In this document: piece by piece, positions 42,621 to 51,127 of the stretch
Layout: every line of letters starts with the position of its first letter
Numbering within the stretch: position 1 is the stretch's first letter
NCBI RefSeq assembly: GCF_004208415.1
Contig: NZ_CP035758.1
Location: forward strand, 930,001-994,000
Origin: Ktedonosporobacter rubrisoli
Lineage (GTDB): Bacteria > Chloroflexota > Ktedonobacteria > Ktedonobacterales > Ktedonobacteraceae
Direction of reading: 5' to 3'
DNA length: 64,000 nt
Translations under genes and position numbers: made by a program
Notes under the pieces: model-generated
Told to the model about the DNA's origin: nothing
What the model saw: the letters and a program-made list of their open reading frames with translations, nothing else
Database searches by the model: none

Positions 42621-43781
42621 ATGAGTCCACTTACAATCGTCGATCCCGACACGCCATTTGCAGTTCTTGATCACAACAAATTGCTCCACAATATTCAGCG
42701 CATGCAGCAACACATCGAGCGGCTCGGGGTGACACTGCGGCCCCATCTCAAAACAGCGAAGTCCGTCGACGTTGCCAGCCGCCTCTTTAACGGTGCAACC
42801 GGACCTATCACTGTCTCGACGCTGGCCGAGGCGGAAGCCTTTGCTGCCGCCGGGTACACCGACATCGTATATGCTGTGGGAATCGCTCCACATAAGCTTC
42901 CGCGCGTTCTGGCTCTTTGTGCGCGCGGCGTCGATCTGACGGTGCTCCTTGACAGCCGGGAACAGGCAGAGGCTGTCGCCAAGGCTTCAAGAGAGGCTGG
43001 TAAGCGTATCCCTGCTCTCATCGAGATCGATTGCGATGGTCACCGTGGCGGCGTGCTTGCAGACGATCCGGCGCTTATCGAAATTGGCAGGATACTTGAC
43101 AGTGCTTCGGAATTGCGTGGCGTGCTCACCCATGCTGGCGAGTCGTACTTTGCTAACACTCAGCAAGCTTTGGCAGCCGCTGCCGAAAATGAGCGTATAG
43201 TTGCTGTCACAGCCGCCAACGCCCTGAGAAGTAGGGGCCTACCATGTCCTGTCGTGAGTGTTGGTTCAACCCCAACAGCCTATGCAGCCGTTGATCTGAC
43301 GGGCGTCACAGAAGTGCGAGCTGGCAACTATATGTTCTTCGATCTCTTCATGGCGGGTGTCGGGGTCTGCGATATTGACGACCTCGCCCTCTCCGTAGTT
43401 GTTACGGTGATTGGCCACCGCCCCGGCAAGGGATGGATTATCACTGACGGCGGCTGGATGGCAACCTCTAGCGACCGCGGGACCGCGAGCCAACGGATCG
43501 ATCAGGGATATGGCATGGTTACCGCACTCGATGGCGTGCCTTACACAGATCTGATCATGAGTCACGCCAACCAGGAGCATGGCATTCTCACCATCCGTCC
43601 CAATAGCAGCGCAAGGCTTCCAGTCCTCCCGCTCGGGACGCGGGTGCGCATCCTGCCAAATCATGCCTGTGCGACTGCTGCTCAGTACGATCAGTATCAT
43701 GTAATTCACCTTTCGCCAGGCCTTGAAGATACTGGACCCGCAACCATCGATGCTCTCTGGCCTCGTGTGAACAGGTGGTAA
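42621..43781 (+). CDS. D-threonine aldolase-type PLP enzyme (DSD1 family)
   Basis: A 386-residue fold-type III PLP enzyme. The N-terminal alanine-racemase-like barrel carries the PLP Lys in TLRPHLKTAKS, and GSTPTAYAA probably contacts the phosphate. The C-terminal domain holds the metal site PNHACATAAQYDQY, the His/Cys pair that binds zinc in D-serine dehydratase/D-threonine aldolase relatives. It probably cleaves or dehydrates a D-hydroxy amino acid. GGAGG lies about 11 bases before the ATG. It is GC-richer than adjacent genes, which may hint at transfer. Confidence 0.88.
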   Translation: MSPLTIVDPDTPFAVLDHNKLLHNIQRMQQHIERLGVTLRPHLKTAKSVDVASRLFNGATGPITVSTLAEAEAFAAAGYTDIVYAVGIAPHKLPRVLALCARGVDLTVLLDSREQAEAVAKASREAGKRIPALIEIDCDGHRGGVLADDPALIEIGRILDSASELRGVLTHAGESYFANTQQALAAAAENERIVAVTAANALRSRGLPCPVVSVGSTPTAYAAVDLTGVTEVRAGNYMFFDLFMAGVGVCDIDDLALSVVVTVIGHRPGKGWIITDGGWMATSSDRGTASQRIDQGYGMVTALDGVPYTDLIMSHANQEHGILTIRPNSSARLPVLPLGTRVRILPNHACATAAQYDQYHVIHLSPGLEDTGPATIDALWPRVNRW

Positions 43782-43812
43782 TTGACGAAATGAGGTCCGC
43801 CCTCAGCTCTGT

Positions 43813-44370
43813 TTAGCCTTGCCAATCACGCCTAAACAGGCCATAGATCACTACATCAACATAACGATCATGGAGCCATTGATGCTGCGGGATGATGCTT
43901 TCCAGGGTAAAGCCTAAGCGCTCGGGCACAGCGCGGCTGCGTACGTTGCCAACGGCGGTATGTATCTCAACCTTATTCATATTGTAGCGCTCGAAGGCAT
44001 AATTAATGAGGGCACGGCAGGCACGTGTAATCACGCCTCGCCCCTGGGCTTCCGCATCGAGCCAGTAACCGATCTCTGCAGTTCTATCGCTCCAATGCAG
44101 GCGAGGAAAGCCGATAGAGCCAATTAGCTGGCCACGATACCAGATGCTCGTCTGCATAGCCTCATCATTGGCAAAATGCACCAAGGATTGATGGATGTAA
44201 GCTTTCGTGGTTTCCGGGCTGTTTTCATACTTGACCCAGGGCATCCAACGTCCAAGATGGGTTCGATTGCGATCAATCAGCCTGTAGTATTCCTCGGCAT
44301 AGCAAGTCTCAAGTAAGCGCAACTGTAAATCTTCGTCGATCTGCATACATAAAATTGGGGCCCTACCCAT
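43813..44370 (-). CDS. RimJ/RimL-type GNAT acetyltransferase
   Basis: A 185-residue GNAT protein of the RimL type: LQLRLLETCYAEEYYRLIDR, HLGRWMPWV, AEIGYWLDAEAQGRGVITRA containing the acetyl-CoA motif QGRGVITRA, then VEIHTAVGNVRSRAVPERLG. RimL-like enzymes acetylate ribosomal-protein N-termini or small amines; the substrate is unknown. AAAGGAACATA precedes the ATG. It is convergent with the aldolase-type gene. Confidence 0.88.
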   Translation of the reverse strand: MGRAPILCMQIDEDLQLRLLETCYAEEYYRLIDRNRTHLGRWMPWVKYENSPETTKAYIHQSLVHFANDEAMQTSIWYRGQLIGSIGFPRLHWSDRTAEIGYWLDAEAQGRGVITRACRALINYAFERYNMNKVEIHTAVGNVRSRAVPERLGFTLESIIPQHQWLHDRYVDVVIYGLFRRDWQG

Positions 44371-44587
44371 TATGTTCCTTTCCAGGCTAAGGTTGCTTTA
44401 GCTTTCATATCCTCAGTGGATTGCTAAGGAGGCTGCTTCCCGTCACAAAGAAGATGCCAATCAGTATCAAAATGGCTGAAATGTTGCTTTGAAGAGAAAT
44501 GTCCTCTAATTTTAACATAGTTGGCAGCTTTTGTCGTCAAGCAGCCCATCTCACACACCTCCTTCCAGTCCTGCTAGCCTTGATTAT

Positions 44588-44779
44588 TTAATGCTTCTCG
44601 GTTTTCTCATCTATCCTCTTGACATAATCTTTATCCTGCATGGTTTTGGGATCTGTATCGCTTCTAGCATGCTGCTGGGCTGGTTCAGCCTTAACATCCT
44701 TTTGCGGATGCTCATGTCGCTCCTTTTCTGCCTTATGCTTTTTCTGCTGATCTGTTACTTGTTTGTCTCTTTCGATCAT
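44588..44779 (-). CDS. Small highly charged protein, unknown
   Basis: A 63-residue, Lys/Glu/Asp/Gln/His-rich protein (MIERDKQVTDQQKKHKAEKE, then ERHEHPQKDVKAEPAQQHAR), probably disordered or coiled. AAAGGAA lies about 11 bases before the ATG, supporting translation. The opposite strand is open over the same bases and would encode a leucine-rich membrane-like protein, but with a TTG start and no ribosome site, so I favour the minus-strand gene. Function unknown; it resembles small stress or spore-type charged proteins only in composition. Confidence 0.45.
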   Translation of the reverse strand: MIERDKQVTDQQKKHKAEKERHEHPQKDVKAEPAQQHARSDTDPKTMQDKDYVKRIDEKTEKH

Positions 44780-45034
44780 AATCAGCTCTATTCCTTTCTT
44801 CTTTTTAGAGGAGACTTGTTACTTTTCATGGAAAGATCGAACTTGCTTCCTTACCTGGCGGCCCCTACGAGAATTAACAAACTGCAATCCTCGCCTACGA
44901 CACGTCAGCGAGCCGAAAAACGTAACCAACACAGCGCCAACGAGCTTCTGATACGTGCAGTCGAGGCAAACAAAAATCAATCTTTGTGGATTGATCAATA
45001 TAACGTAAAAGGGGTAGACAAAGCATGTTTTATT

Positions 45035-45049
45035 TGATACACTGTATCA
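45035..45049. promoter_or_regulatory. 15-bp palindrome upstream of the CooC-like gene
   Basis: TGATACACTGTATCA is a perfect palindrome with a central C, about 74 bases before the CooC-like start. It is a good operator candidate. The rest of the spacer 44780-45122 shows no other clear element. Confidence 0.5.
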
Positions 45050-45122
45050 CTAAGAGAGGCAATTACCCGGAACAACGGCACAGGTGCCTCTCCCTGATCT
45101 TAGAGTAGTAGAGGTATGTCAG

Positions 45123-46109
45123 ATGAAAGTCGCATTTGTAGGCAAAGGTGGCAGCGGAAAAACAACGCTCTCGGCCCTTTTCTGTCGCTATCTGGCATTA
45201 CAGAAATATCCAGTACTGGCTTTCGATGCTGATATCAACCAGCATCTTGCCACGGCTCTGGGGCTTTCAGAGCCGGCAGCCAGCGCTATTCCTCCCCTGG
45301 GCCTGGAAATGGAGCGTATCAAAGCATACGTACGGGGCAGTAATAGCAGAATCAGCTCTGCGGCCGCAATGATTAAAACTACACCGCCGGGTCGCGGCTC
45401 GCGCTTACTACATGTCACCGAAGCTAATCCAATATACGAACATTTCGCGCGCGATATTCACGGCACGCGCCTGATGGTGACCGGACCATTCAGCCAGGAC
45501 GACCTGGGCCTGAAGTGTTATCATTCCAAGGTGGGAGCAGTCGAGCTTCTGCTCAATCACTTACTCGATAAGCCTGAAGAATATGTAGTTGTAGACATGA
45601 CGGCAGGTGCTGATGCCTTTGCTTCTGGCCTTTTTACACGCTTTGATATCACGTTTATCGTGGTTGAACCAACGCTCAAGTCGCTTGGGGTCTATCAGCA
45701 ATATATCAATTATGCCAGGGAGTACAAGCTACGTATCAAGGTTGTGGGCAATAAGATTGAGACCGAGGATGATGTCGCCTTTCTGCACACGCATGCAGGC
45801 CCCGATCTCCTCACCTGGATGCCGCATTCTCGCTACGTGCGTTCACAGGAAAAAGGCCGGCATCTTCCTTTGACAGAGCTCGAAGAGCAAGGACTAGCAA
45901 CACTGGCCACGCTAAAGCAGGCCGTCGATGCCAGCCCAAAGGATTGGCAGCGCTTCTATCAGTATGCCATCGAATTTCATCGTAAAAATGCTCTGGGCTG
46001 GGCTAATGTCGTGGCCGGCGAAGATCTGACCACACAAATTGATCATGACTACATGCCCTATGCTCAAGAGGTTGAGCTGGCAAGTAGCAGCCAAGTCACC
46101 GCTTTATAA
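45123..46109 (+). CDS. CooC/MinD-type P-loop ATPase
   Basis: A 328-residue SIMIBI-class ATPase. The deviant Walker A is VGKGGSGKTT (residues 6-15), with the extra Lys typical of MinD/ParA/CooC. DADINQHLATALG is the switch region and YVVVDMTAGADAF the Walker B region. CooC itself drives nickel insertion, but no hydrogenase or CO-dehydrogenase gene is nearby. The start is the ATG giving MKVAFVGKGG. A gene for an SCO5389-family protein follows by 104 bp. It could be a maturation or localisation ATPase for that partner (inference). Confidence 0.83.
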   Translation: MKVAFVGKGGSGKTTLSALFCRYLALQKYPVLAFDADINQHLATALGLSEPAASAIPPLGLEMERIKAYVRGSNSRISSAAAMIKTTPPGRGSRLLHVTEANPIYEHFARDIHGTRLMVTGPFSQDDLGLKCYHSKVGAVELLLNHLLDKPEEYVVVDMTAGADAFASGLFTRFDITFIVVEPTLKSLGVYQQYINYAREYKLRIKVVGNKIETEDDVAFLHTHAGPDLLTWMPHSRYVRSQEKGRHLPLTELEEQGLATLATLKQAVDASPKDWQRFYQYAIEFHRKNALGWANVVAGEDLTTQIDHDYMPYAQEVELASSSQVTAL

Positions 46110-46213
46110 GGTAATGGTTGTTTTTGTAGTACATCTTTTCAGCGTAGAGACTTACGGCCATGCCCATTGCTCTACATTACGTTTAGTATTTGACTATAAG
46201 AAAGGATTTTCTC

Positions 46214-46603
46214 ATGTCTCTTAACGTTTCGACAGCTCTTCTTGAGCAGGCTCAGCAAGGCGAAATCAGTAAGCAAGATTTTCTCCAGTGTATCAAGGAT
46301 TCGCTGCCTTACGCCTGGGGTCTAATAGAGAGTCTGGCCCAGCGCTTGCAAAATAACGGAGCAACCTTTGTTGACAATCAGGTACCGCCTCCGAGCGAAC
46401 AAGCGCGCGGGCAATTGTTGCGCGTGCTCTCCAGCGATGCCATGCGCCACGCATTAGAGCAGCACTATGGCGTGAAGCTGGCCTTCCAGAATTGCCATCG
46501 CGTCGCCCTCTTCAAACAGGACCAGCTCGGCTCTGACTATGAAGAGTTCATCACACCACGCAGCCAGATTCTCAACCAGTCGCCCGAACTGCGCGACTGC
46601 TAA
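46214..46603 (+). CDS. SCO5389-family protein
   Basis: A 129-residue soluble protein that I recognise as the SCO5389 family, best known from Streptomyces and other actinobacteria: SLNVSTALLEQAQQGEISKQ at the start, DSLPYAWGLIESLAQRL, DNQVPPPSEQARGQLLRVLS, LAFQNCHRVALF, and the invariant ending LNQSPELRDC. The function is not known to me. GAAAGGA is about 8 bases before the ATG. It probably forms a unit with the upstream ATPase and is followed by a strong terminator. Confidence 0.85.
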   Translation: MSLNVSTALLEQAQQGEISKQDFLQCIKDSLPYAWGLIESLAQRLQNNGATFVDNQVPPPSEQARGQLLRVLSSDAMRHALEQHYGVKLAFQNCHRVALFKQDQLGSDYEEFITPRSQILNQSPELRDC

Positions 46604-46687
46604 GCCTTGCACGGCCTGCCACCCGGCTTTAGCACTCTGCTAATCAGGACAGGCGGTAGGCCGTACGTGAAGATGTCTATAGTAAAG

Positions 46688-46718
46688 TGGTGATCTCATA
46701 GGCTTTATGAGATCACCA
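46688..46718. terminator. Strong bidirectional terminator hairpin
   Basis: TGGTGATCTCAT (46688-46699) pairs perfectly with ATGAGATCACCA (46707-46718) around a 7-nt loop, between convergent genes. It should end both the SCO5389-family unit and the solute-binding-protein operon. Confidence 0.8.
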
Positions 46719-46740
46719 TTTAAGCAGGAAGGACAGAGTA

Positions 46741-47736
46741 TTAGCCTGCAACGGCAGGAACGCAAAGCTCTTTTTCTGAACCCGGCACCTTGGAAATGAG
46801 CCCGATGGACTGCATAAACTGGGCAAAGCTTAACAGGCCCACCGGCGTTGTCTCAAATTCGGAGCCGGTTTGGTCAAGCCACGTTTTGTATTGCGCAGCC
46901 GTCGCCTTTCCCAACTGATCCCGGGCCAGGTACTGCGCTGCCTCCTCATGGTGGCTATTGAGAAATGTTGTGGCCTCAACAAGATCCTGGCTGAGCTTGC
47001 GGGCAAAATCGGGATACTGAGCATAGAAGTTTTGCAAAATGACCACTTCATCTGTCGTCACCTGACCAAAGATATCATAGCCGCGCAGAAGCCTGTGCCC
47101 GCCAGCGGCGACCTCGCGATACTGAAAAGGTGGTGCGCCCATATTGGCAGCTACCTGCCCGGTAAGCAGAGCTTGCTCAGCATCCGGCGGCGTCATGACG
47201 ACAAGATTGCTATCAAGAGCGTGGGCGTTACCCAATTGGGCCAGAGCGGCCTTACGCAGATTAATCGCCTGCAACGAATCGGGAGCAACAACGGCAATTT
47301 TATCCCCCGGCTTAAAGTCCCGCAGGCTCTTGAAACGAGGCTCGCGCGCGACCAACCAGGCATCCATTTTGCTTGTGGCGGCTAACACTTTCCAATTCAC
47401 GCCGCGATCCCAGCCCACGAGAAAAGGCGGCACACCCATGTAGCCAAGCTGAGCCTGGTTAGCAATCATGGCTTCGCGAACGGCTGAGCCGCTATTCAGG
47501 AGCTTCCACTGTATGCGCGTATGGGGAAACTGCTTCTCCAGAGTTCCTTGCTGTTTAAGTACGATCAGGTTGGCAGAGCCCATTGAGGGCTGATAAGCTA
47601 TCGTCACTTCGGTTGGCACAGCTGACATCGAGGAGGCAGATTTGCTAGCCGTCGAGGCATTCTGTCCCCCACAAGCGCTAGTTAAAAGCATAGCCGTCGT
47701 CAGGAGAAGTGCTGCCAGATACTTTCGCTTCAGCAT
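46741..47736 (-). CDS. ABC-type solute-binding lipoprotein (SsuA/NMT1-like)
   Basis: A 331-residue secreted protein. MLKRKYLAALLLTTAMLLTS followed by AC is a lipoprotein signal with the lipobox Cys at residue 22, then a Ser/Ala linker. The mature part has the periplasmic binding fold of the SsuA/NMT1/THI5 type (VTIAYQPSMGSANLIVLKQQ, MIANQAQLGYMGVPPFLVGW). Such proteins bind sulfonates, nitrate, pyrimidines or taurine. No permease or ATPase is adjacent, so it may use an unlinked transporter. Its ATG shares one base with the stop of the upstream amidohydrolase gene, so the two are coupled. Confidence 0.86.
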   Translation of the reverse strand: MLKRKYLAALLLTTAMLLTSACGGQNASTASKSASSMSAVPTEVTIAYQPSMGSANLIVLKQQGTLEKQFPHTRIQWKLLNSGSAVREAMIANQAQLGYMGVPPFLVGWDRGVNWKVLAATSKMDAWLVAREPRFKSLRDFKPGDKIAVVAPDSLQAINLRKAALAQLGNAHALDSNLVVMTPPDAEQALLTGQVAANMGAPPFQYREVAAGGHRLLRGYDIFGQVTTDEVVILQNFYAQYPDFARKLSQDLVEATTFLNSHHEEAAQYLARDQLGKATAAQYKTWLDQTGSEFETTPVGLLSFAQFMQSIGLISKVPGSEKELCVPAVAG

Positions 47737-48836
47737 TACACGCTCCTCGCTTGCTCCAGACCGTACAGCTCGCGCGCATTCTCATAGAAAATACGAGACT
47801 TCAACGCGGCAGGCAGCCCGCGCGGAATGGCTTCATTGGGCGCATCAAAGTCCCAGTGCGGATAATCCGTGGCGAAGACAAATAGACGATCGGTCCCCAA
47901 AAGCTCTATCAGGCGCAGCCAGGTTTGGGCATCAAAATCTTCGGTTGGCTGGGTAGAAAACTTGACGCGCTCAAGTATGTGTTCCGAAGGCAGGCGTTTC
48001 ACCCAGGGAATCTCCTGCTGGAGAGAGCGATAGTTCTGATCGAAGCGCCAGAGGAGATGCGGCAGCCAGCTCCAGCCACTCTCAATAATATTAAACTTCA
48101 GGTTTGGGTATTTATCGAAGACGCCATTGCAGACCAGGCTCGTCAAAAGCGACATCGCGCCCTGGGGCACATTAACATGCCACTCGATGTAGTAACGTCC
48201 TCGGCCCATCGCACCTTTAACAAACGAGGAGTGATGGAGCCCGATCACGAGATTATGGCGCTGCGCCGCCTCAAAAATGGGATGATAGAAAGGATCGCCG
48301 TAGGCAAGCTGGGCAATGGGCAAGATTATCTGCACAACGCGGGGATGGTCTCCCAGCCGCTCGATTTCCCTCACGGCTGCTTGCGGGTCCTGAGGAGCAA
48401 CATGGATACTGGTCAGGATGCGCTCGTCCTTTTGCAGCCAGTGTTCAAATAGCCAATCATTGTAGGCTGAGGCTAAGGCTGAGGCGAATTCGAATTGCAT
48501 CTCCATAATGCCTGGCATAAACTGACCGGTCAGGATGGCATATTTGATCGGATAGAGATCAAGCACCTGGGCCTTAAATAACTCGTAGTTAGAGCCCGCC
48601 GGAGCGCCCGAATCTGGAAAAGAGTCGGCTCGATTGACGCCATGACTGGCCCAATAGGCAAAGGGCGCTCCGGGCTTCGTCCAGGCTCCGCGTTCGAGCA
48701 GGCCGCGCCACGGCTCCCCAAGATAGGGCGCAAGATGTTTCCAGGAAGATATTGTCTCGTGGACGTCTGTGTCAATAATTGGGCCGGTATAGCTGCTACC
48801 GGTTGGGCTTGCCGCCGTTATGGGCGTTGTGACCAT
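47736..48836 (-). CDS. Amidohydrolase_2-family enzyme
   Basis: A 366-residue TIM-barrel amidohydrolase. IIDTDVHE holds the first metal site, NLVIGLHHSSF a conserved His, and RLFVFATDYPHWDFD the catalytic Asp with the DYPHWD motif typical of this branch. It is related in type to the enzyme at 23180-24235 but not closely. The TAATG junction couples it to the solute-binding lipoprotein, so the enzyme probably acts on the solute that protein captures (inference). AAAGGTAGGCAGCA precedes the ATG. Confidence 0.86.
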   Translation of the reverse strand: MVTTPITAASPTGSSYTGPIIDTDVHETISSWKHLAPYLGEPWRGLLERGAWTKPGAPFAYWASHGVNRADSFPDSGAPAGSNYELFKAQVLDLYPIKYAILTGQFMPGIMEMQFEFASALASAYNDWLFEHWLQKDERILTSIHVAPQDPQAAVREIERLGDHPRVVQIILPIAQLAYGDPFYHPIFEAAQRHNLVIGLHHSSFVKGAMGRGRYYIEWHVNVPQGAMSLLTSLVCNGVFDKYPNLKFNIIESGWSWLPHLLWRFDQNYRSLQQEIPWVKRLPSEHILERVKFSTQPTEDFDAQTWLRLIELLGTDRLFVFATDYPHWDFDAPNEAIPRGLPAALKSRIFYENARELYGLEQARSV

Positions 48837-49065
48837 TGCTGCCTACCTTTCTAGAAATAGAGACTTCAACTGTTCCTCTCCACCCGGGCGTCTTCTATTG
48901 AGTAGAATCACCGCGCTTTGGCATTGCTCCAGCCGGCAAGATTCTCAACAATAATGGCTTGCCAGCCGCCACAAGCAATACATTCCATATTTTTATCATT
49001 ATAATTACTATTAGTTATGCTTATGATGCCATACTCAACCCGAGAAGTCAAGGAGCGGATCGGCG

Positions 49066-49089
49066 CCAGCAGGCGTTTTAGCCTGCTGG
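49066..49089 (+). terminator. Terminator-like hairpin without an upstream gene
   Basis: A perfect 9-bp stem with a 6-nt loop and a short U-rich tail on the plus strand. It lies between divergent genes, where no annotated transcript needs ending; a small RNA or attenuation is possible. Confidence 0.45.
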
Positions 49090-49138
49090 TTATTTACGCG
49101 GCAGCTCCCCCAAGCTTACCTATGCATCCAATTTTTCC

Positions 49139-49172
49139 TTGACAAAGCGCCTTATTTGGAACTATATTAGTT
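49139..49172 (+). promoter_or_regulatory. Rrf2 (YwnA-like) promoter and operator
   Basis: TTGACA (49139-49144) and TATATT (49163-49168) are 18 bp apart. The palindrome AACTA-TAT-TAGTT (49160-49172) covers the -10 box. Related AACTA/TAGTT halves appear at about 49660-49682 before the downstream oxidoreductase gene, supporting one regulator for both. Confidence 0.6.
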
Positions 49173-49199
49173 ACAGATAAGAGAGGAAAGAGGGCTAGC

Positions 49200-49637
49200 A
49201 TGGCCACCAAAAGTCAGTTTGCTGTCGCAATCCATATTCTGACCCTTCTATCCCTGGCAGCAGACGAAGCTATAACATCCGAATACATAGGCGGTAGCGT
49301 CAACACCAACCCTGTCTTCATCCGGCGCATTTTGGGAATGCTGAGCCGCGCTGGCTTAGTTACTTCACAGCCTGGTGTGGGAGGAGGCTGGAGATTGGTG
49401 CGTGAGCCCACATCTATCAGCCTGCTCGATGTGTATCGCGCAATTGAAGATGACCGTCTCCTCTCTTTACCTCATAGCACACCTAATCCTGACTGTCTGA
49501 TTGGCAGGAATATCCAACGTACCCTTACCGTCTATTTTGGCGAGGCTGAGCGGGCCTTTGAACAAGCCCTGGCGCAACAGACTATTGCCCAGGTGCTTGA
49601 GACTGCCAGCGAGGATACCTATAGCCAGAAACGGTAA
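49200..49637 (+). CDS. Rrf2-family regulator (YwnA-like)
   Basis: A 145-residue Rrf2 protein: KSQFAVAIHILTLLSLAADE, GGSVNTNPVFIRRILGMLSR, GVGGGWRLVREPTSISLLDV, with a single Cys in NPDCLIG, too few for a cluster. It resembles Bacillus YwnA, which sits beside a YwnB-like NAD(P)-binding protein, as here. It probably represses itself and the next gene. GAGAGGAAAGAGGG lies before the ATG. Two other Rrf2 genes occur in this window, at 25360 and 55846. Confidence 0.88.
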   Translation: MATKSQFAVAIHILTLLSLAADEAITSEYIGGSVNTNPVFIRRILGMLSRAGLVTSQPGVGGGWRLVREPTSISLLDVYRAIEDDRLLSLPHSTPNPDCLIGRNIQRTLTVYFGEAERAFEQALAQQTIAQVLETASEDTYSQKR

Positions 49638-49758
49638 GGGTACGTCCTTTTTTTTTAACTATATTCATAACTGATGTAGTTACAAATAGCCGAGATGGGC
49701 AAGCCTGGCTGAGAGATTTCTCTCCAGCATCTATGGCTTGCTACGAGAGGAGTTTTGT

Positions 49759-50412
49759 ATGAAAATAGCTCTATTTGGGGCCAGCGGCACTATTGGTCAG
49801 CGCATTACATTGGAGGCCCTGGTACGTGGTCACGAAGTCAAAGCGCTGACGCGACACCCCGAAAATTTCCCTATCGCTCATCCCCGCCTTACCGTCGCGC
49901 GGGCGGATGTTCTTGATGCGTCCAGCGTGGCTGAGGCGGTAAAAGGTGCCGATGTAGTGGTAAATGCAACCGGGGCCGACAGAAACGACAATGTTGATAA
50001 AATGGCGTTCTTTGTGGAATCTACGAAGGCGGTTATTGAGGGTGTGAAGCGAGCCGGTGCAGCACGCCTGATTACTGTCGGTGGGGCCGGCAGCCTGGAA
50101 GTTGCTCCGGGAGTTCTGCTTGCCGATACGCCCGAGTTCCCCGACATCTTCAAGCCTACGGCTAACGCTCAGCGTGCTTCACTGGATATCTACCGCGGCG
50201 CTGATCTCAACTGGACGTTCTTTAGTCCCTCCGCACTCATCGTGCCAGGTCGGCGCACTGGCAAGTATCGCACCGGGACCGATCAATTGCTCAGCAACGA
50301 TCAGGGCGAGAGCTATATCTCGGCCGAGGATTATGCAGTTGCGCTGCTTGACGAGATCGAGCACCCGCAGTTTGAGCGCCGGCGTTTTACAGCAGTCTCT
50401 CTAGAGAAGTAA
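49759..50412 (+). CDS. NAD(P)H-binding oxidoreductase (YwnB-like, atypical SDR)
   Basis: A 217-residue atypical SDR. KIALFGASGTIGQRITLEAL holds the glycine-rich nucleotide motif at residues 7-13, followed by VKALTRHPENF, ADVVVNATGAD and RLITVGGAGSLEV, the NmrA/YwnB-type pattern without a YxxxK catalytic pair. ATG 49759 has GAGAGGAG about 7 bases upstream and is preferred over the in-frame start at 49738. It follows the YwnA-like Rrf2 gene and is probably its target. Confidence 0.87.
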   Translation: MKIALFGASGTIGQRITLEALVRGHEVKALTRHPENFPIAHPRLTVARADVLDASSVAEAVKGADVVVNATGADRNDNVDKMAFFVESTKAVIEGVKRAGAARLITVGGAGSLEVAPGVLLADTPEFPDIFKPTANAQRASLDIYRGADLNWTFFSPSALIVPGRRTGKYRTGTDQLLSNDQGESYISAEDYAVALLDEIEHPQFERRRFTAVSLEK

Positions 50413-50486
50413 CGCGCCAATCCATGGGGCTCTCAAGGTTCGCCGCTGCTGTAGCAGATCCTTGAGCAGCCTTTATTACAACAAGA

Positions 50487-50801
50487 TCACCCAACTAGTT
50501 TCAGGCTGACCACGGCACCGATAACGCCCATGATACACAGCAGCCTTATCCAGCTTTTAGCTTCTCTAAAGAAGAGCATGCCTACGATAGCTGCTCCAAC
50601 GGTGCCAATCCCCGTCCAGACCGCGTAGGCTGTGGACAACGGAATTACCGCTATGGCTCTTGAGAGGAAGAAAAAGCTTGTAAGAAAGCCAGCAATCAGG
50701 ATTACATTATTTATAAAGTTATCTTTCTCGGCAACCTTCTTGACACCTATCACGCCAACGATTTCCAGCAGTCCAGCAATGATTAATTCGCTCCATTCCA
50801 T
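50487..50801 (-). CDS. SMR-family efflux subunit, second of a pair
   Basis: A 104-residue protein with four membrane helices. LIIAGLLEIVGVIGVKKVAE carries the essential membrane Glu, and AIAVIPLSTAYAVWTGIGTV is the SMR signature. Its start shares one base with the stop of the upstream SMR gene (TAATG). Paired SMR genes such as YkkC/YkkD form hetero-oligomeric exporters of guanidinium or cationic drugs, so these two should work together. Confidence 0.9.
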   Translation of the reverse strand: MEWSELIIAGLLEIVGVIGVKKVAEKDNFINNVILIAGFLTSFFFLSRAIAVIPLSTAYAVWTGIGTVGAAIVGMLFFREAKSWIRLLCIMGVIGAVVSLKLVG

Positions 50802-51127
50802 TAATGTGCACCCTCCCCGCTAGTAAGCTTGAGCCCGACAAGACAGAGCAATAAAAAGAGAATTATTGGCACCTTCACTAAATTGAAGCTCTGCGCCGAA
50901 AACAAGCCCTCAACGATGGTTGTCCCTATCGTTCCCATGCCAACAAAGACTGCATAGGCTGTGCCCACTGGAATAACTTTGCACGCGCGCACAAACAGAT
51001 CAAAGCTGACGAGTAAAGCCACTAAGACAACAATTGGCGGAATTGCCTCATATTTAAAACCACTGGCCCAGACAATCTCCAGCGCACCGCCGATTATCAC
51101 AAAGGGCCAGGCCAACTTTTTCTTCAT
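50801..51127 (-). CDS. SMR-family efflux subunit, first of a pair
   Basis: A 108-residue four-helix SMR protein. GALEIVWASGFKYEAIPPIV resembles the Gdx/SugE-type motif (Glu, then W-x-SG-x-KY), and VIPVGTAYAVFVGMGTIGTT is the family signature. It leads the SMR pair, which is preceded by a MerR regulator gene on the same strand. No guanidine riboswitch could be seen in the 134 bp before it, so the MerR protein is the likelier control. Confidence 0.9.
   Translation of the reverse strand: MKKKLAWPFVIIGGALEIVWASGFKYEAIPPIVVLVALLVSFDLFVRACKVIPVGTAYAVFVGMGTIGTTIVEGLFSAQSFNLVKVPIILFLLLCLVGLKLTSGEGAH

Larger units (their letters stand above)
48837..49199. other. Divergent spacer with hairpin, promoter and operator
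   Basis: A 363-bp region between the amidohydrolase and Rrf2 genes. It holds a perfect hairpin CCAGCAGGC (49066-49074) and GCCTGCTGG (49081-49089) followed by TTATTTA, the Rrf2 promoter, and an ACTA-T-TAGT palindrome at about 49007-49015 that resembles the Rrf2 operator. Confidence 0.5.

Noticed and set aside
44531..45037. 168-residue leucine-rich plus-strand frame
   Set aside because: TTG start without ribosome site; the hydrophobic text is the expected complement of a Lys/Glu-rich gene on the minus strand.
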